34,722 bases of DNA from a virus. The stretch is from positions 1 to 34,722 of the IMG/VR virus record IMGVR_UViG_3300036772_000093. One strand, given 5' to 3'. The notes under the pieces were generated by a model that did no database searches, was not told the origin of the DNA, and saw only the letters and a program-made list of their open reading frames with translations. The position numbers were made by a program, and so were the translations under genes. Positions 7,020 to 15,070 of this stretch are shown piece by piece. The first letter of the stretch is position 1, and every line of letters starts with the position of its first letter.

Positions 7020-7403
7020 ATGAAACTTAGCGAACGCGCCGCGCAAGTGGCTATTGAGAATGGCGGATTTTTGCAGGCGGGAGACGCCACATTCAACATC
7101 AACACGGGTGATGTTATTGAGGTCACGCCTCGGATTGGGCTTGAGGTGCTGGACATTGATAAGCGCCCGATGTTTGACGCGCCATTAAATATGGTGATGG
7201 CCAATTGCCGCCAGGCTGGCGATGGGTATGTGCCTTATTACAGCGATGTTATTTATGAAACGTCACATCAGGCCGCGCTGGCACAGATGCTTAACGATGC
7301 CGGTGAAGGTTTTGACCCTGATGACCTTATTGACTGGCAATCTCTTGACGCATGGGTGTCAGTTATCACCGTCAGGCAGGTAACAAACTATGCAAATAAA
7401 TAG
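7020..7403 (+). CDS. Hypothetical baseplate-region protein (127 aa)
   Basis: The gene has a strong ribosome-binding site (AGGAAGAG) and lies between the spike and the gp25-like gene, overlapping the next gene by 14 bases. I do not recognise a family. Residues 10-55 appear beta-rich ('TFNINTGDVIEVTPRIGLEVL'). The C-terminal half is acidic, with 'DPDDLIDWQSLDAWVSVI'. The position suggests a small structural or assembly protein of the baseplate. It has no membrane segment or signal peptide. Confidence 0.7.
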   Translation: MKLSERAAQVAIENGGFLQAGDATFNINTGDVIEVTPRIGLEVLDIDKRPMFDAPLNMVMANCRQAGDGYVPYYSDVIYETSHQAALAQMLNDAGEGFDPDDLIDWQSLDAWVSVITVRQVTNYANK

Positions 7404-7605
7404 CGAGCAATACAGAGTGGCTCGAGACGGCCATTTCTTTTCACGCACTACCCCTGAAAACGGGGAGGCTGTCACGCTGTGCATGCCTACACCGCGCGGG
7501 CGTCGATTTATACCCGTTGGTAACGTCAGCGAGGTTAAAGAGCTTGGGCAGGGTAAATGTCTGGTGACCATCCACGACTTAGCGCCGGTGGCGGGGTTTT
7601 ACTGA
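7390..7605 (+). CDS. Small hypothetical tail protein (71 aa)
   Basis: This small basic protein is beta-rich throughout, with a 'TPRGRRFIPVGNVSEVKEL' segment, and is unrecognised. It overlaps the upstream gene by 14 bases, and its stop codon TGA at 7603-7605 shares its last base with the ATG of the next gene. It is probably co-translated with the baseplate genes. A structural or assembly role is inferred only from position. Confidence 0.6.
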   Translation: MQINSEQYRVARDGHFFSRTTPENGEAVTLCMPTPRGRRFIPVGNVSEVKELGQGKCLVTIHDLAPVAGFY

Positions 7606-7955
7606 TGCTGGATTTATTGCAGGACAAAGACGGGGTCATCCTGAATAAAAGCGGTGACCTTGTGCTTGACGGTGGGGTCGATGGCATTGCCCAGCAGTGC
7701 GAAATCAGAATTGGCACCAATAAGGGGGAGTGGTGGCTTGATGAAACGCTGGGTATCCCGTGGTTTTACGGCGTAATGGGTCAGAAACTACCCGCGCCCA
7801 TAGTGGGCAAGATGATTGCTGAAGAAGGCATGAAGACAGAAGGTGTCACAGACGTTCGTATTACGCGTGCGGTAATGGTGGCCGGTAAGCTGGCAATAAC
7901 CTTTGATGTTGTGGCCGGTCAGGAGTCAAAGGGGGTGGCCATAAATGGGAATTGA
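7605..7955 (+). CDS. Baseplate wedge protein, gp25-like
   Basis: The 116-residue protein has the look of the T4 gp25 / P2 gpW family: 'DLVLDGGVDGIAQQCEIRIGT', then 'GEWWLDETLGIPWFYGVMGQ', then a helix and a final 'VTDVRITRAVM' strand. These proteins form the inner wedge of the baseplate and contact the sheath. The ATG at 7605 overlaps the preceding stop and gives the expected length. An in-frame ATG at 7557 would add 16 residues that do not look like the family. It lies directly before the baseplate J gene, the usual order, with an 11-base overlap. Confidence 0.85.
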   Translation: MLDLLQDKDGVILNKSGDLVLDGGVDGIAQQCEIRIGTNKGEWWLDETLGIPWFYGVMGQKLPAPIVGKMIAEEGMKTEGVTDVRITRAVMVAGKLAITFDVVAGQESKGVAINGN

Positions 7956-9369
7956 GTTAGTCAGTGATAACGGCTGGCGCGGTGCGCGTCTGCCTGAGCT
8001 CCGCGGTCAAATTTATGCCAGCCTGCGTGCACTTCTCGGTGACATATCGTCTGATGGGGATGCCGTTATTGGTCAGATTATCGCGGTATGCTCTGAAGAT
8101 GATTTGCAGATTGTGGAGGCTATGGGCTGGATTTTCGGCGGCTTTTATATCTCGCAAGGCGAGGGGGCGCAGCTGGACGGGGTCGGGGAATGGCTAAATA
8201 TTTCCCGCTATGGCATGACGCAATCCTCCGCGCGCGTGGTCTGGCTCATGAAGGCGGACGGCGTAGTCAGTGCCGGTGACAGCTTTGAAGTGCAGGGAAT
8301 AGAGGGTGACTGGCTGGTATCTGCCACCACAATTCCCGATCCTAATTCCTGCGCAGGGCTTGTGCTTGCGGTCAAAGATACTGCACTGGTTGATGGCAAC
8401 ACGTTCGTCCTGTCTGTAAACGGGAAGGAATACACGACGCAGTTTGAATCCGGCGATACTTCAGCCACGGTGACGGCGCGTCTATATGGGCTTGTCATTG
8501 CCGGTGACAGTGCGATGACAACCATGGTGACTGCCTTTGGTGAAATGTTGTTTGTCGCTGATGGGGTAAGCGTGGCGCGATTTTCGTATGCGTCGGACGT
8601 ATATGACGTGGTACGCGTGGGGATGCCTGTTATCGCGTGGTACGACTCCGAAACGCTTTTCCCTGTCGTGGATTATGGAGACATTATTAGTGATGACGTG
8701 CTTGTACTTGCCAACGGTAGCCAGGGCTTTTCAATTGAAGGCGATGAGAGTTACCGGGCGCGCCTGAAGGCCGCAGCCGCAGAACGCAAATCATCAATTG
8801 GTGCATCACGTCCGGGTATAAAAGCATCCGTTCTGGCTGTTGAGGGCGTGTCTTTTTGTTCGGTCAACGTCAATCGTGGCATTGAAACAGATGAAAACAG
8901 CCTACCGGGAAAAAGCGTGCAGGTGTTCGTGGCGGGTGGTGCTGATAATGACGTTGCGCAGGCGATTTATAACGCGGTGGCTGGAGAGGCTAACACGTTC
9001 GGCGGCAGCTTTGGTACGGCCACTGACGGTGATTCAACGGAAACGATGTATTTTACCCGCCAGGCTTATCAATCGGTGTACGTTGCCGTGTCTGGCGATG
9101 CGTGGGACGCAGAGACTACCGGCAGGCCAGTTGATTATTTTTCTGTGACGCGCGCAGTCATTCAGGACTATTTCACATCACTTATCGTGGGGCGTGATGT
9201 CTACGCGGGCCAACTGGAATCTAATCTCATGGTTGCCCTGCCAACGCTCACGGACATTACTGTCAATGTTGGTGTTACGGCTAACCCGTCTGGCCGTTCG
9301 GTAAGCATTGCAGACGGCGCAATTGCGGTCACCAATGACAGCTTTATCACCGTCGAGGGCGAAATATGA
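7945..9369 (+). CDS. Baseplate J-like protein
   Basis: The 474-residue protein matches the baseplate J family (P2 gpJ, Mu gp47, T4 gp6 role), which forms the wedge ring of the baseplate. The N-terminus 'PELRGQIYASLRALLGDIS' and the following 'GFYISQGEGAQLDGVGEWLNI' are typical of the family start. The central 'GDESYRARLKAAAAERKSS' corresponds to its conserved core, and 'GVSFCSVNVNRG' begins its last domain. It overlaps the gp25-like gene before it by 11 bases and the DUF2612 gene after it by 4. Length and context agree with an intact gene. Confidence 0.92.
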   Translation: MGIELVSDNGWRGARLPELRGQIYASLRALLGDISSDGDAVIGQIIAVCSEDDLQIVEAMGWIFGGFYISQGEGAQLDGVGEWLNISRYGMTQSSARVVWLMKADGVVSAGDSFEVQGIEGDWLVSATTIPDPNSCAGLVLAVKDTALVDGNTFVLSVNGKEYTTQFESGDTSATVTARLYGLVIAGDSAMTTMVTAFGEMLFVADGVSVARFSYASDVYDVVRVGMPVIAWYDSETLFPVVDYGDIISDDVLVLANGSQGFSIEGDESYRARLKAAAAERKSSIGASRPGIKASVLAVEGVSFCSVNVNRGIETDENSLPGKSVQVFVAGGADNDVAQAIYNAVAGEANTFGGSFGTATDGDSTETMYFTRQAYQSVYVAVSGDAWDAETTGRPVDYFSVTRAVIQDYFTSLIVGRDVYAGQLESNLMVALPTLTDITVNVGVTANPSGRSVSIADGAIAVTNDSFITVEGEI

Positions 9370-10121
9370 AGCCCTACATCATATCGCTTGAAGCACTGGC
9401 CCGCGCCCGCTTAACATCAAAAGTCAGGTTGTCTAACAATATCAATTTGTTAACAGGGCTTCGCGCTAATCATGACTCATTGGTGGGCGCGCTGAATTAC
9501 CTTCAAACGGGTATGAAGCTATCCACATCAACAGGCGTCATGCTGGATGCGTGGGGCGAACGTTATGACCTGCCGCGGGCTGGCATGGGCGATGATGAAT
9601 ACCGTAGCAGAATGCAAACCCTGTCATCAGGGCTGACGGCGTCACAGCAGAGCAGACCCACATTGGGCAAATACATTGCGAACGTTTACGGCGTGAAATG
9701 GCTGAAAACAGGCGGCGTCACGGCCCATGCTGGCGCGGAGGGTGCTGTGTTTAACCGCGCACCACTTGGCCGCATGATTTACGTGCAATGTGGCGCAATG
9801 GCCCCAGATATTGGGCTGCCTGAGTCATTGGTTAGCGGCACTTATGCCGGGGATATTTACAGCACGGCCACGCGGCCAAATCACAAGCTGACCGATAACG
9901 CACCCATGATGCCAGGCAATATCTTTGTGTCAGTGTGGGGCGGTCTGGAGTACGTCAAAACAGAACGCGTCATCAGGGTAAAGGCCGGGGTCACCATTCG
10001 CGTTAGCGCGGGTAAATCCATACTTACCCGTCAGCGCACGGATGAAGTTGTCAGTGCTGAAGCGCTGGCACCAAAAAACACACTGGCCACACGAAAACCA
10101 ATCGAGGTGACAAATGGATAG
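9366..10121 (+). CDS. DUF2612 tail/baseplate protein
   Basis: This 251-residue protein fits the DUF2612 family, which takes the place of P2 gpI / Mu gp48 next to baseplate J and links baseplate to fibres. The N-terminal part has 'GVMLDAWGERYDLPRAGMGDDEYRSRM' (split as a helix and loop), the usual signature in which a 'LD-WG--Y-LPR-G-DDEYR' pattern appears. It overlaps the J gene by 4 bases and the next small gene by 8. Residues after 120 are beta-rich. Confidence 0.85.
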   Translation: MKPYIISLEALARARLTSKVRLSNNINLLTGLRANHDSLVGALNYLQTGMKLSTSTGVMLDAWGERYDLPRAGMGDDEYRSRMQTLSSGLTASQQSRPTLGKYIANVYGVKWLKTGGVTAHAGAEGAVFNRAPLGRMIYVQCGAMAPDIGLPESLVSGTYAGDIYSTATRPNHKLTDNAPMMPGNIFVSVWGGLEYVKTERVIRVKAGVTIRVSAGKSILTRQRTDEVVSAEALAPKNTLATRKPIEVTNG

Positions 10122-10356
10122 TTGGGCGGACAGCGATAAATCATATCCGTCATTAAACGCGGATACACCAAATAAGCAGGAACCTTCACAGGAAATGCAG
10201 GCCGCAGGCTTTGTGCCAACGTACATGGACAGGGGCGGCAACCTTGTTACCGGCGATCCACTGACGGCACAGCACATGAATTACATTCTGTGGGACTTGT
10301 ACGGCAAATATCAGGCGGCGCTGGCACGCATTGAAGCGCTGGAAGGTGGCCAGTGA
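10114..10356 (+). CDS. Small tail protein, paralogue A (80 aa)
   Basis: The protein is clearly related to the product of the next gene. Both share a 'YPS' start, 'EPS', 'GF-PT', 'GDP', a 'H-N-I--DLY-K' helix and an 'R-(E/D)ALEG' end. The residues after position 60 form a short coiled-coil-like helix. Genes of this type follow the baseplate in many enterobacterial myoviruses and are usually unnamed. They might be small fibre-attachment or trimer proteins, which is only an inference. It overlaps its neighbours by 8 and 4 bases, consistent with an operon. Confidence 0.7.
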   Translation: MDSWADSDKSYPSLNADTPNKQEPSQEMQAAGFVPTYMDRGGNLVTGDPLTAQHMNYILWDLYGKYQAALARIEALEGGQ

Positions 10357-10592
10357 ATAAGTTTGCCTACGTCACGCGTAACTACTTATTTAAAAACGGC
10401 GATTATCCGTCAGCCGAAGAGCCATCTGCACAGCTTCAGCAGGACGGATTTAAACCGACTTTTATTAACGGTGACGGTACGTTTTCTGCGGGGGATCCGG
10501 TTGAGTACAAACACCTTAATTTTATTTTTAATGATTTGTATGCGAAGGCCGCAGACATGGCCAGCAGGCTTGATGCGCTTGAGGGGGAATAA
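10353..10592 (+). CDS. Small tail protein, paralogue B (79 aa)
   Basis: This is the second copy of a tandem duplication with the gene at 10114. It keeps 'YPSAEEPSAQLQQDGFKPTF', 'GDPVEYKHLNFIFNDLYAK' and the final 'RLDALEG', all matching in spacing with paralogue A, but the rest has diverged. It starts in a 4-base overlap with its sister. It is probably a structural component near the baseplate, with function unknown. Confidence 0.7.
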   Translation: MNKFAYVTRNYLFKNGDYPSAEEPSAQLQQDGFKPTFINGDGTFSAGDPVEYKHLNFIFNDLYAKAADMASRLDALEGE

Positions 10593-11228
10593 GTGACCAT
10601 AACTGAAGATGAGCTCATTGCTATTAGTGCTTTACCGGCGGGCAAAAACGATAACGCAACGCTGCAACCTGATTTAATCACCCTGCATGAGGTCAGGGAT
10701 AGCGCGGACAGCGTGTTTGCGTTGCCATACCAGAATACCAATATAGATGTTTTTGGCGGCGGTGCCGCTGGCCAATGGTCGCTTAATTTTCAAAACCCAT
10801 TGCAGCGGGTAGTTTTAGACCTTGAAGTTTACTTTGACGGTTTATCTGTGGAGAGCGCGCCGCCGAATCTGTCCGCGCTAACCATGACACTGGCGGGCTT
10901 TTCAAGTGGGGTGCTGTTTGCCCCGGCAACTGCCTACAACGCCGCAGCGCCAGCAAATTTCTTTGGCTTAACGGTCAGTGGGCTTGCGCCGGTTATCAAG
11001 CTGGGTGGCAAGCGCCGCCGTCTTGAGCAATCAGGGCAGGTCATAATCCCGCTGGTGGCTGTATTGCTGTCTGAAAGCCCGCTCACGACACAGGAAACCT
11101 TCAGGACGCTATCCGTTACCCTGAAGCGTACAGACGAGTCACAAGCAAGCGTGGTGCCGATAATTGGCGGTATGGTTTACAGCAACCCGCTTCCGTCCGC
11201 GCGGGACAGACTTGTGACAACCAAATGA
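10593..11228 (+). CDS. Hypothetical tail protein (211 aa), GTG start
   Basis: The gene begins with GTG directly after the preceding stop, with a GAGGGGG ribosome-binding site five bases upstream. The 211-residue protein is beta-rich and soluble ('GQWSLNFQNPLQRVVLDLEVYFDG') and has no cysteines. It resembles virion proteins that decorate or connect the baseplate, but I recognise no family. It is the last gene of the plus-strand baseplate operon, and a 69-base gap follows. Confidence 0.7.
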   Translation: MTITEDELIAISALPAGKNDNATLQPDLITLHEVRDSADSVFALPYQNTNIDVFGGGAAGQWSLNFQNPLQRVVLDLEVYFDGLSVESAPPNLSALTMTLAGFSSGVLFAPATAYNAAAPANFFGLTVSGLAPVIKLGGKRRRLEQSGQVIIPLVAVLLSESPLTTQETFRTLSVTLKRTDESQASVVPIIGGMVYSNPLPSARDRLVTTK

Positions 11229-11297
11229 CCTGCTCGTATCAAAAGTAAAAAATACAGACCGATGACTTGTAACTAACAAAACTAAGGTTTGTGATTT

Positions 11298-11567
11298 ATG
11301 CAAATGATAACCCGCAAAAAGCCCGCGTTTACTGACCTGTATAACACGGGCGTACTGACCCGCATTGTGGCCGTTAAAACTGATGTCGGGGGCTGGCGCT
11401 TGTTCGGGCTGTGGCGTGATAAGGATATTGCTGTCTTTGTTGAGGCCGCGCGCGGCGGTATGCGTGAATGGTCGGGCCTAAATTACCTGGCTGATTTTTG
11501 CGAGGATTTAGGCGTGTCGCGGTGGGAGGTTCACAACAAGACTATTCCAAAGGAAATTGATCGGTGA
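11298..11567 (+). CDS. Hypothetical accessory protein (89 aa)
   Basis: The protein contains 'GGWRLFGLWRDKDIAVFVEAARGGMREW' in two neighbouring stretches and a C-terminal 'ADFCEDLGVSRWEVHNK'. The pattern reminds me of small conserved proteins on conjugative plasmids, but this is a recollection, not a match. It is separated from the tail operon by 69 bases and followed 99 bases later by a membrane-anchored zinc-ribbon gene and a terminator, so it may be an acquired gene pair rather than a virion gene. The start could also be the ATG at 11304. Confidence 0.6.
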   Translation: MQMITRKKPAFTDLYNTGVLTRIVAVKTDVGGWRLFGLWRDKDIAVFVEAARGGMREWSGLNYLADFCEDLGVSRWEVHNKTIPKEIDR

Positions 11568-11666
11568 GAGCGATCAATAACAGTTTATCGATCGTTTATA
11601 TCCATTATCAATGGGTGGGTATTGCCGCTATCGTTCGGGGCATCATTTTGCAAGGGAGGTGGTGCG

Positions 11667-11852
11667 GTGTTGTTGATTATGGGGCTGATTATTGCAGTGG
11701 TGGTGTTTTTCCTGATGCCCTGCGGCGCAAGGTGCCACCACTGCGGGCAGCGCTCGACGCTGTTTGCACGCGCGATGGCATTTGAAAAAGATTTTTGTGA
11801 CGATTGTTTGTATACAGTAAATAGAGAAATCAGAGAAAAAAGAAGCGAATAG
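11667..11852 (+). CDS. Small membrane-anchored CxxC zinc-ribbon protein (61 aa)
   Basis: I start this gene at GTG 11667 because GGGAGG at 11654-11659 lies seven bases upstream. The frame extends further left but without a good start signal. Residues 2-18 are a single hydrophobic segment, so the protein is probably anchored in the inner membrane. Cys23-x-x-Cys26 and Cys44-x-x-Cys47 form a likely zinc ribbon. The stop codon overlaps the stem of the terminator at 11851. The function is unknown. It pairs with the gene at 11298 as a possible accessory unit. Confidence 0.6.
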   Translation: MLLIMGLIIAVVVFFLMPCGARCHHCGQRSTLFARAMAFEKDFCDDCLYTVNREIREKRSE

Positions 11853-11870
11853 CCCGCAGTGCGGGCTTTT
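11851..11870 (+). terminator. Terminator between tail operon and fibre genes
   Basis: AGCCCGC (11851-11857) and GCGGGCT (11861-11867) form a perfect 7-bp stem with a 3-base loop, followed by TTT and further T-rich sequence. It stops plus-strand transcription just before the convergent tail fibre assembly gene. Confidence 0.85.
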
Positions 11871-11878
11871 ATTTGTCG

Positions 11879-12418
11879 TCAGGTGACTGGCGGGACTGGC
11901 CAGCCAGTGACGGGGGCTGTAGTGGTATCTGTGCGGTTTAAAAAGACGCGGTATTTTTTCCATTCAAGCAAAAGTGCTGCCTCATCATCATTTGCAATGC
12001 CTAAATCAACCGCATCCTGAAGCGGCGCAATTGCAGCGTTAGCGACATCCATTAACTTCGTCTTTATCGTATTGGCAACAGCAATTAGCTCTTCTTTACT
12101 TTTCTGGTACGCAATAATTTTCGTTCCGTCGAATTGCCAGTCAGAAGGGAGGCTTTCGAAATACTTATCAGGAATTTTCTTTATCCCAATGACTCGCTCA
12201 CCCACTCCGGGGGCGATGCTGCTTGCATCTTCTGTGATGTGCCTGACTCGACCAGACCGGGCATCAATGACACAAGTGTATTTCGTCGTTATTTTTTTTT
12301 GAAATTCATAATAAGTCTGTCCGTCCGCATCGATTGACGCCCCCGCAAGAAATGGCTCAATATCTTCAGCGATACTGATGAAAATATTTTCATTCTTTAC
12401 CGTGTCGAAAAAAATCAT
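11879..12418 (-). CDS. Tail fibre assembly protein (Tfa-like)
   Basis: The 179-residue protein belongs to the tail fibre assembly chaperone group. It has an N-terminal beta-rich part and a helical C-terminal part with 'KLMDVANAAIAPLQDAVDLGIA', followed by 'EALLLEWKKYRVFLNRTD' (read with its flanking residues) and a Pro-rich end, 'WPVPP'. The 'W-KYRV-LNR' block is the hallmark of this family. It follows the fibre gene on the minus strand after 11 bases and has AAGGAG seven bases before its ATG. Tfa proteins help fibre trimers fold and may stay attached to the tip. Confidence 0.92.
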   Translation of the reverse strand: MIFFDTVKNENIFISIAEDIEPFLAGASIDADGQTYYEFQKKITTKYTCVIDARSGRVRHITEDASSIAPGVGERVIGIKKIPDKYFESLPSDWQFDGTKIIAYQKSKEELIAVANTIKTKLMDVANAAIAPLQDAVDLGIANDDEAALLLEWKKYRVFLNRTDTTTAPVTGWPVPPVT

Positions 12419-12429
12419 AATTTCACTCC

Positions 12430-13545
12430 TTACACATACGGCACGTTAATCCACGCGCCATTTAACAAATATTGTGCGATTCGGTGCTCATGCGTTGTTG
12501 GATTGTTATATCCATTTGTTGCATAGATACCCGTCATAATAGTCTTTGCAGAGTCGCGCAAGTCGCCTCCAGTCGCGCCATAACTTGCAAACCGAAAACC
12601 AGCAATGTATTTACCATCGCTTACAGTCTTTGAATAAACATCTAATTTAGAAGCGTAGCGGTTATCAAAAGTTGCAAAACTGGTTGGATTCAAGTTGCCT
12701 GTTACAGAAATATTCGCAGTGGTTGAGCCGCCTCTTATGTCAATACCGCCGTCTGCTTTTAGGGCTAAATTATTATTTCCAGTATAATTGGAAATATAAA
12801 TATCTTTGGTTGTCGTACCCTGCCCGATATATCCAAGATTGCCACCTTCAGCTAAGGCAAAGTAAATAACAAATGCTGTATTGGCTGTTTGTTGCTTTAC
12901 GTTCAAGCCGGGCGCAGTAAGTGGCCCTGTCATTGTATCGCCGGTTTTCGCTACAGCTCCGGTATCCGCAGCGGTGGGCTTATTTTCTGTATCGTAGACC
13001 TTGCCCCATTTCGACCATGAGCCGCCATATAGCGCCCGACAATACGTGCGGGAGCTACTGTAAACACGGTAAACCTGAGTTGTGCCCGCATTTTTATAGA
13101 TTTCAAGTGTGCCAGAGTTGGATTCGGGGTAATTTTTTCCGGATGCGGCCTGAGCATTAGCATTCTGATAATACAATCCCGGCGTAGTGTAATCATTCAA
13201 GTCTGCGGCGTTGGGAATAGCAATGGCCTGGTCATTAAAAATATCCTGTGACGTGACGGTCACTGCACCGCTGGTATCGGCTGTGTGACCGTTAACTTTT
13301 CTCACATCTCCGAATGCCTGCCAGCCTGTGCTTGTAGGTTTGTAGGTATTGCCATCGGATCCGATGAAAAGAAGTTTTGTAGCGGCGGTGGGAAGTAGTG
13401 CTAGCAGGGTGCCCGACTGTGAGCCGGGGGCCGTGGTATTACCGGCATCAACAGGATAAATTCCGGGTGCGGTAACTGCTTTGATGTTTTGTGTGGTTGG
13501 CAGGGCGCGCCGCATCATCAGCGCGCTGTAGTAGTCTTCAGCCAT
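12430..13545 (-). CDS. Tail fibre protein
   Basis: The 371-residue protein has the modular layout of enterobacterial tail fibres. Two knob-like repeats begin with 'TAPGIYPVDAG' (near residue 25) and 'TTPGLYYQNANA' (near 122). Next come 'GGSWSKWGKVYDTENKPTAADTGAVAKTGD' (in two adjoining stretches) and 'MTGPLTAPG', which is common to phage and pyocin fibres. The C-terminal part ends in 'HEHRIAQYLLNGAWINVPYV', the probable receptor-binding tip. It lies on the opposite strand to the baseplate genes, between the ERF gene (10-base gap) and Tfa. It should bind the bacterial surface and define host range. Confidence 0.9.
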   Translation of the reverse strand: MAEDYYSALMMRRALPTTQNIKAVTAPGIYPVDAGNTTAPGSQSGTLLALLPTAATKLLFIGSDGNTYKPTSTGWQAFGDVRKVNGHTADTSGAVTVTSQDIFNDQAIAIPNAADLNDYTTPGLYYQNANAQAASGKNYPESNSGTLEIYKNAGTTQVYRVYSSSRTYCRALYGGSWSKWGKVYDTENKPTAADTGAVAKTGDTMTGPLTAPGLNVKQQTANTAFVIYFALAEGGNLGYIGQGTTTKDIYISNYTGNNNLALKADGGIDIRGGSTTANISVTGNLNPTSFATFDNRYASKLDVYSKTVSDGKYIAGFRFASYGATGGDLRDSAKTIMTGIYATNGYNNPTTHEHRIAQYLLNGAWINVPYV

Positions 13546-13555
13546 AAATCACCGT

Positions 13556-15070
13556 CTAATAAGGTATATCATCCTCCGTTATGCTGGAGGCGGGCGCGCC
13601 GGGATTGGTGAGCCTTGACAGTATTTCAGTGATTTCCGCATGGGCTTGAAAGTCGGTGCGTGACAAGACGCGTTTAATCATCATCACCTTTTCTTCGACA
13701 CTGCCTTCCCCGTCTGCAAGTTCGCGGCAAAGCCTGACCTTCTGGCGCATCAATACGGCGTGTTCGTTCGTCAGGTCAACGGCGGGCAGTTTCTCGCTTT
13801 CTGGTAATGACGGTTCCAGTGCAACCCCTGATTTAACGGCCATGACGATGGCGTCCAGCTCTTCAGCATTATCAACGCGGGTCGATTTCTTTCCGCTTGC
13901 CACATCCTCACGGTGTTTGTCACGTTTGGCCATAATGCGTGCCAGTTCTTCCGGGGCGGTAGCGTCGAGGCTGGCCAAATCTTCAGGGCAGTAAACAGGC
14001 ATAGTCTGTGACGTGTCCGCGCCATAGTGACGTGCAATCAGTGCGTCTGACTCTTCATCGCCGCTGGTTATGATTTTGGCCGTGATGATGCCGTCATATT
14101 CCTGGCATGCTTCCAGCCACACGCGATACAGCGCGCGGCGCTGGTCTTCTTCATCATAAAACGTGACCGTGCCACAGCGCACCTTGTCGAATAACTCCGC
14201 TTCAAGTGCGCGCTGTATACCGTCCAGCTCACGCAGGTCACCTTGCAGCGGCGCGGTAATGCGGCGGATATAGTTGATTTCGTCCGGGGTAAGCGGTGCA
14301 AAGCGGCGCTCTTGTTCGGCTGCGCGGGCATGCTCTTCAGCGGTGTAAGGCTCGGCACCCATCGCCACAGCGGCACGTTCAGCGGCTTCACCTTCTTTGC
14401 CAGGCATTGGCAACCATTCACGGTGCGTGCTGGTGGCCGGTGATGCCTGCGCACCCACGCGGCGACGTTCGCGGCGGGTCAGAGCGTCCATATCTCCGCC
14501 GTCATCAGGTTGCAGGCCCAGCGCTGCGTAAAGGGCGTAGCGGCGGCAATACGTAACCGTCCAGCCCCATTGCTGGCACTCGTCCAGATTCTGATTCTTA
14601 CGGATGCCTTTTAACGTGGTTTCCATCGTGAACACACATTCCGTGCCAGTTGGGATGTGGTGGAAAGTGGTGACGATTTCAGGCACACCCGTTGCACTAG
14701 TCTTCATGGTCTGTGAATGGAATAAACCCGCCCGGTACATCAGCGGTTTAATCACGCGGTAAAGTTCGGGCAAGTCAGACCAGGCGAAATGCTCTTCTGT
14801 GGAATAACGGTTTTTAACTGGGTTATTCGCCTGATGTGAAACCCACTGGATAGCCGCGCGCACGTCGCTAAATTGGGAGCCTAAAGTGTTTACTTCGTGC
14901 ATGGTCGGGCTGGCTGTTTCCGCTTTTTCTGCCTGATTTGATGGGGTATTGATGACCGGGTCATTTTTTACCGGTTCGTTTTGGTTATCAGTGTCCATAG
15001 GGGAGATTCCATTAAGCAGAGCGCTTACGCTGGATAACAGGGTTGATACTGCGTTGATTTGAGTTTGCAT
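13556..15070 (-). CDS. ERF-family single-strand annealing recombinase
   Basis: Residues 58-195 match the ERF family of phage annealing proteins. The key block is 'TYCRRYALYAALGL' (173-186), followed by acidic 'DDGGDMDAL' (189-197), as expected for ERF. The enzyme anneals complementary single strands and supports phage recombination and concatemer formation. At 504 residues it is much longer than a minimal ERF of roughly 200. The additional C-terminal 300 residues are charged and helical, without a recognised domain. The start has AGGAG eight bases upstream. It is the first gene of a minus-strand unit with the fibre and Tfa, which is unusual for an early function. Confidence 0.88.
   Translation of the reverse strand: MQTQINAVSTLLSSVSALLNGISPMDTDNQNEPVKNDPVINTPSNQAEKAETASPTMHEVNTLGSQFSDVRAAIQWVSHQANNPVKNRYSTEEHFAWSDLPELYRVIKPLMYRAGLFHSQTMKTSATGVPEIVTTFHHIPTGTECVFTMETTLKGIRKNQNLDECQQWGWTVTYCRRYALYAALGLQPDDGGDMDALTRRERRRVGAQASPATSTHREWLPMPGKEGEAAERAAVAMGAEPYTAEEHARAAEQERRFAPLTPDEINYIRRITAPLQGDLRELDGIQRALEAELFDKVRCGTVTFYDEEDQRRALYRVWLEACQEYDGIITAKIITSGDEESDALIARHYGADTSQTMPVYCPEDLASLDATAPEELARIMAKRDKHREDVASGKKSTRVDNAEELDAIVMAVKSGVALEPSLPESEKLPAVDLTNEHAVLMRQKVRLCRELADGEGSVEEKVMMIKRVLSRTDFQAHAEITEILSRLTNPGAPASSITEDDIPY

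Noticed and set aside
9510-9525. GGGTA-N6-TATCC inside the DUF2612 gene
   Set aside because: It has one mismatch to the operator core and is intragenic with no promoter nearby; not listed as a site.
10010-10029. GGGTA and TACCC with a 10-base gap
   Set aside because: The spacing differs from the 6-base gap of the operator family, and the site is inside the DUF2612 gene; it is probably chance.
11851-13545. Invertible tail fibre segment
   Set aside because: The fibre genes are on the opposite strand, but I see no DNA invertase gene, no gix-like inverted repeats at the edges, and no second fibre end.
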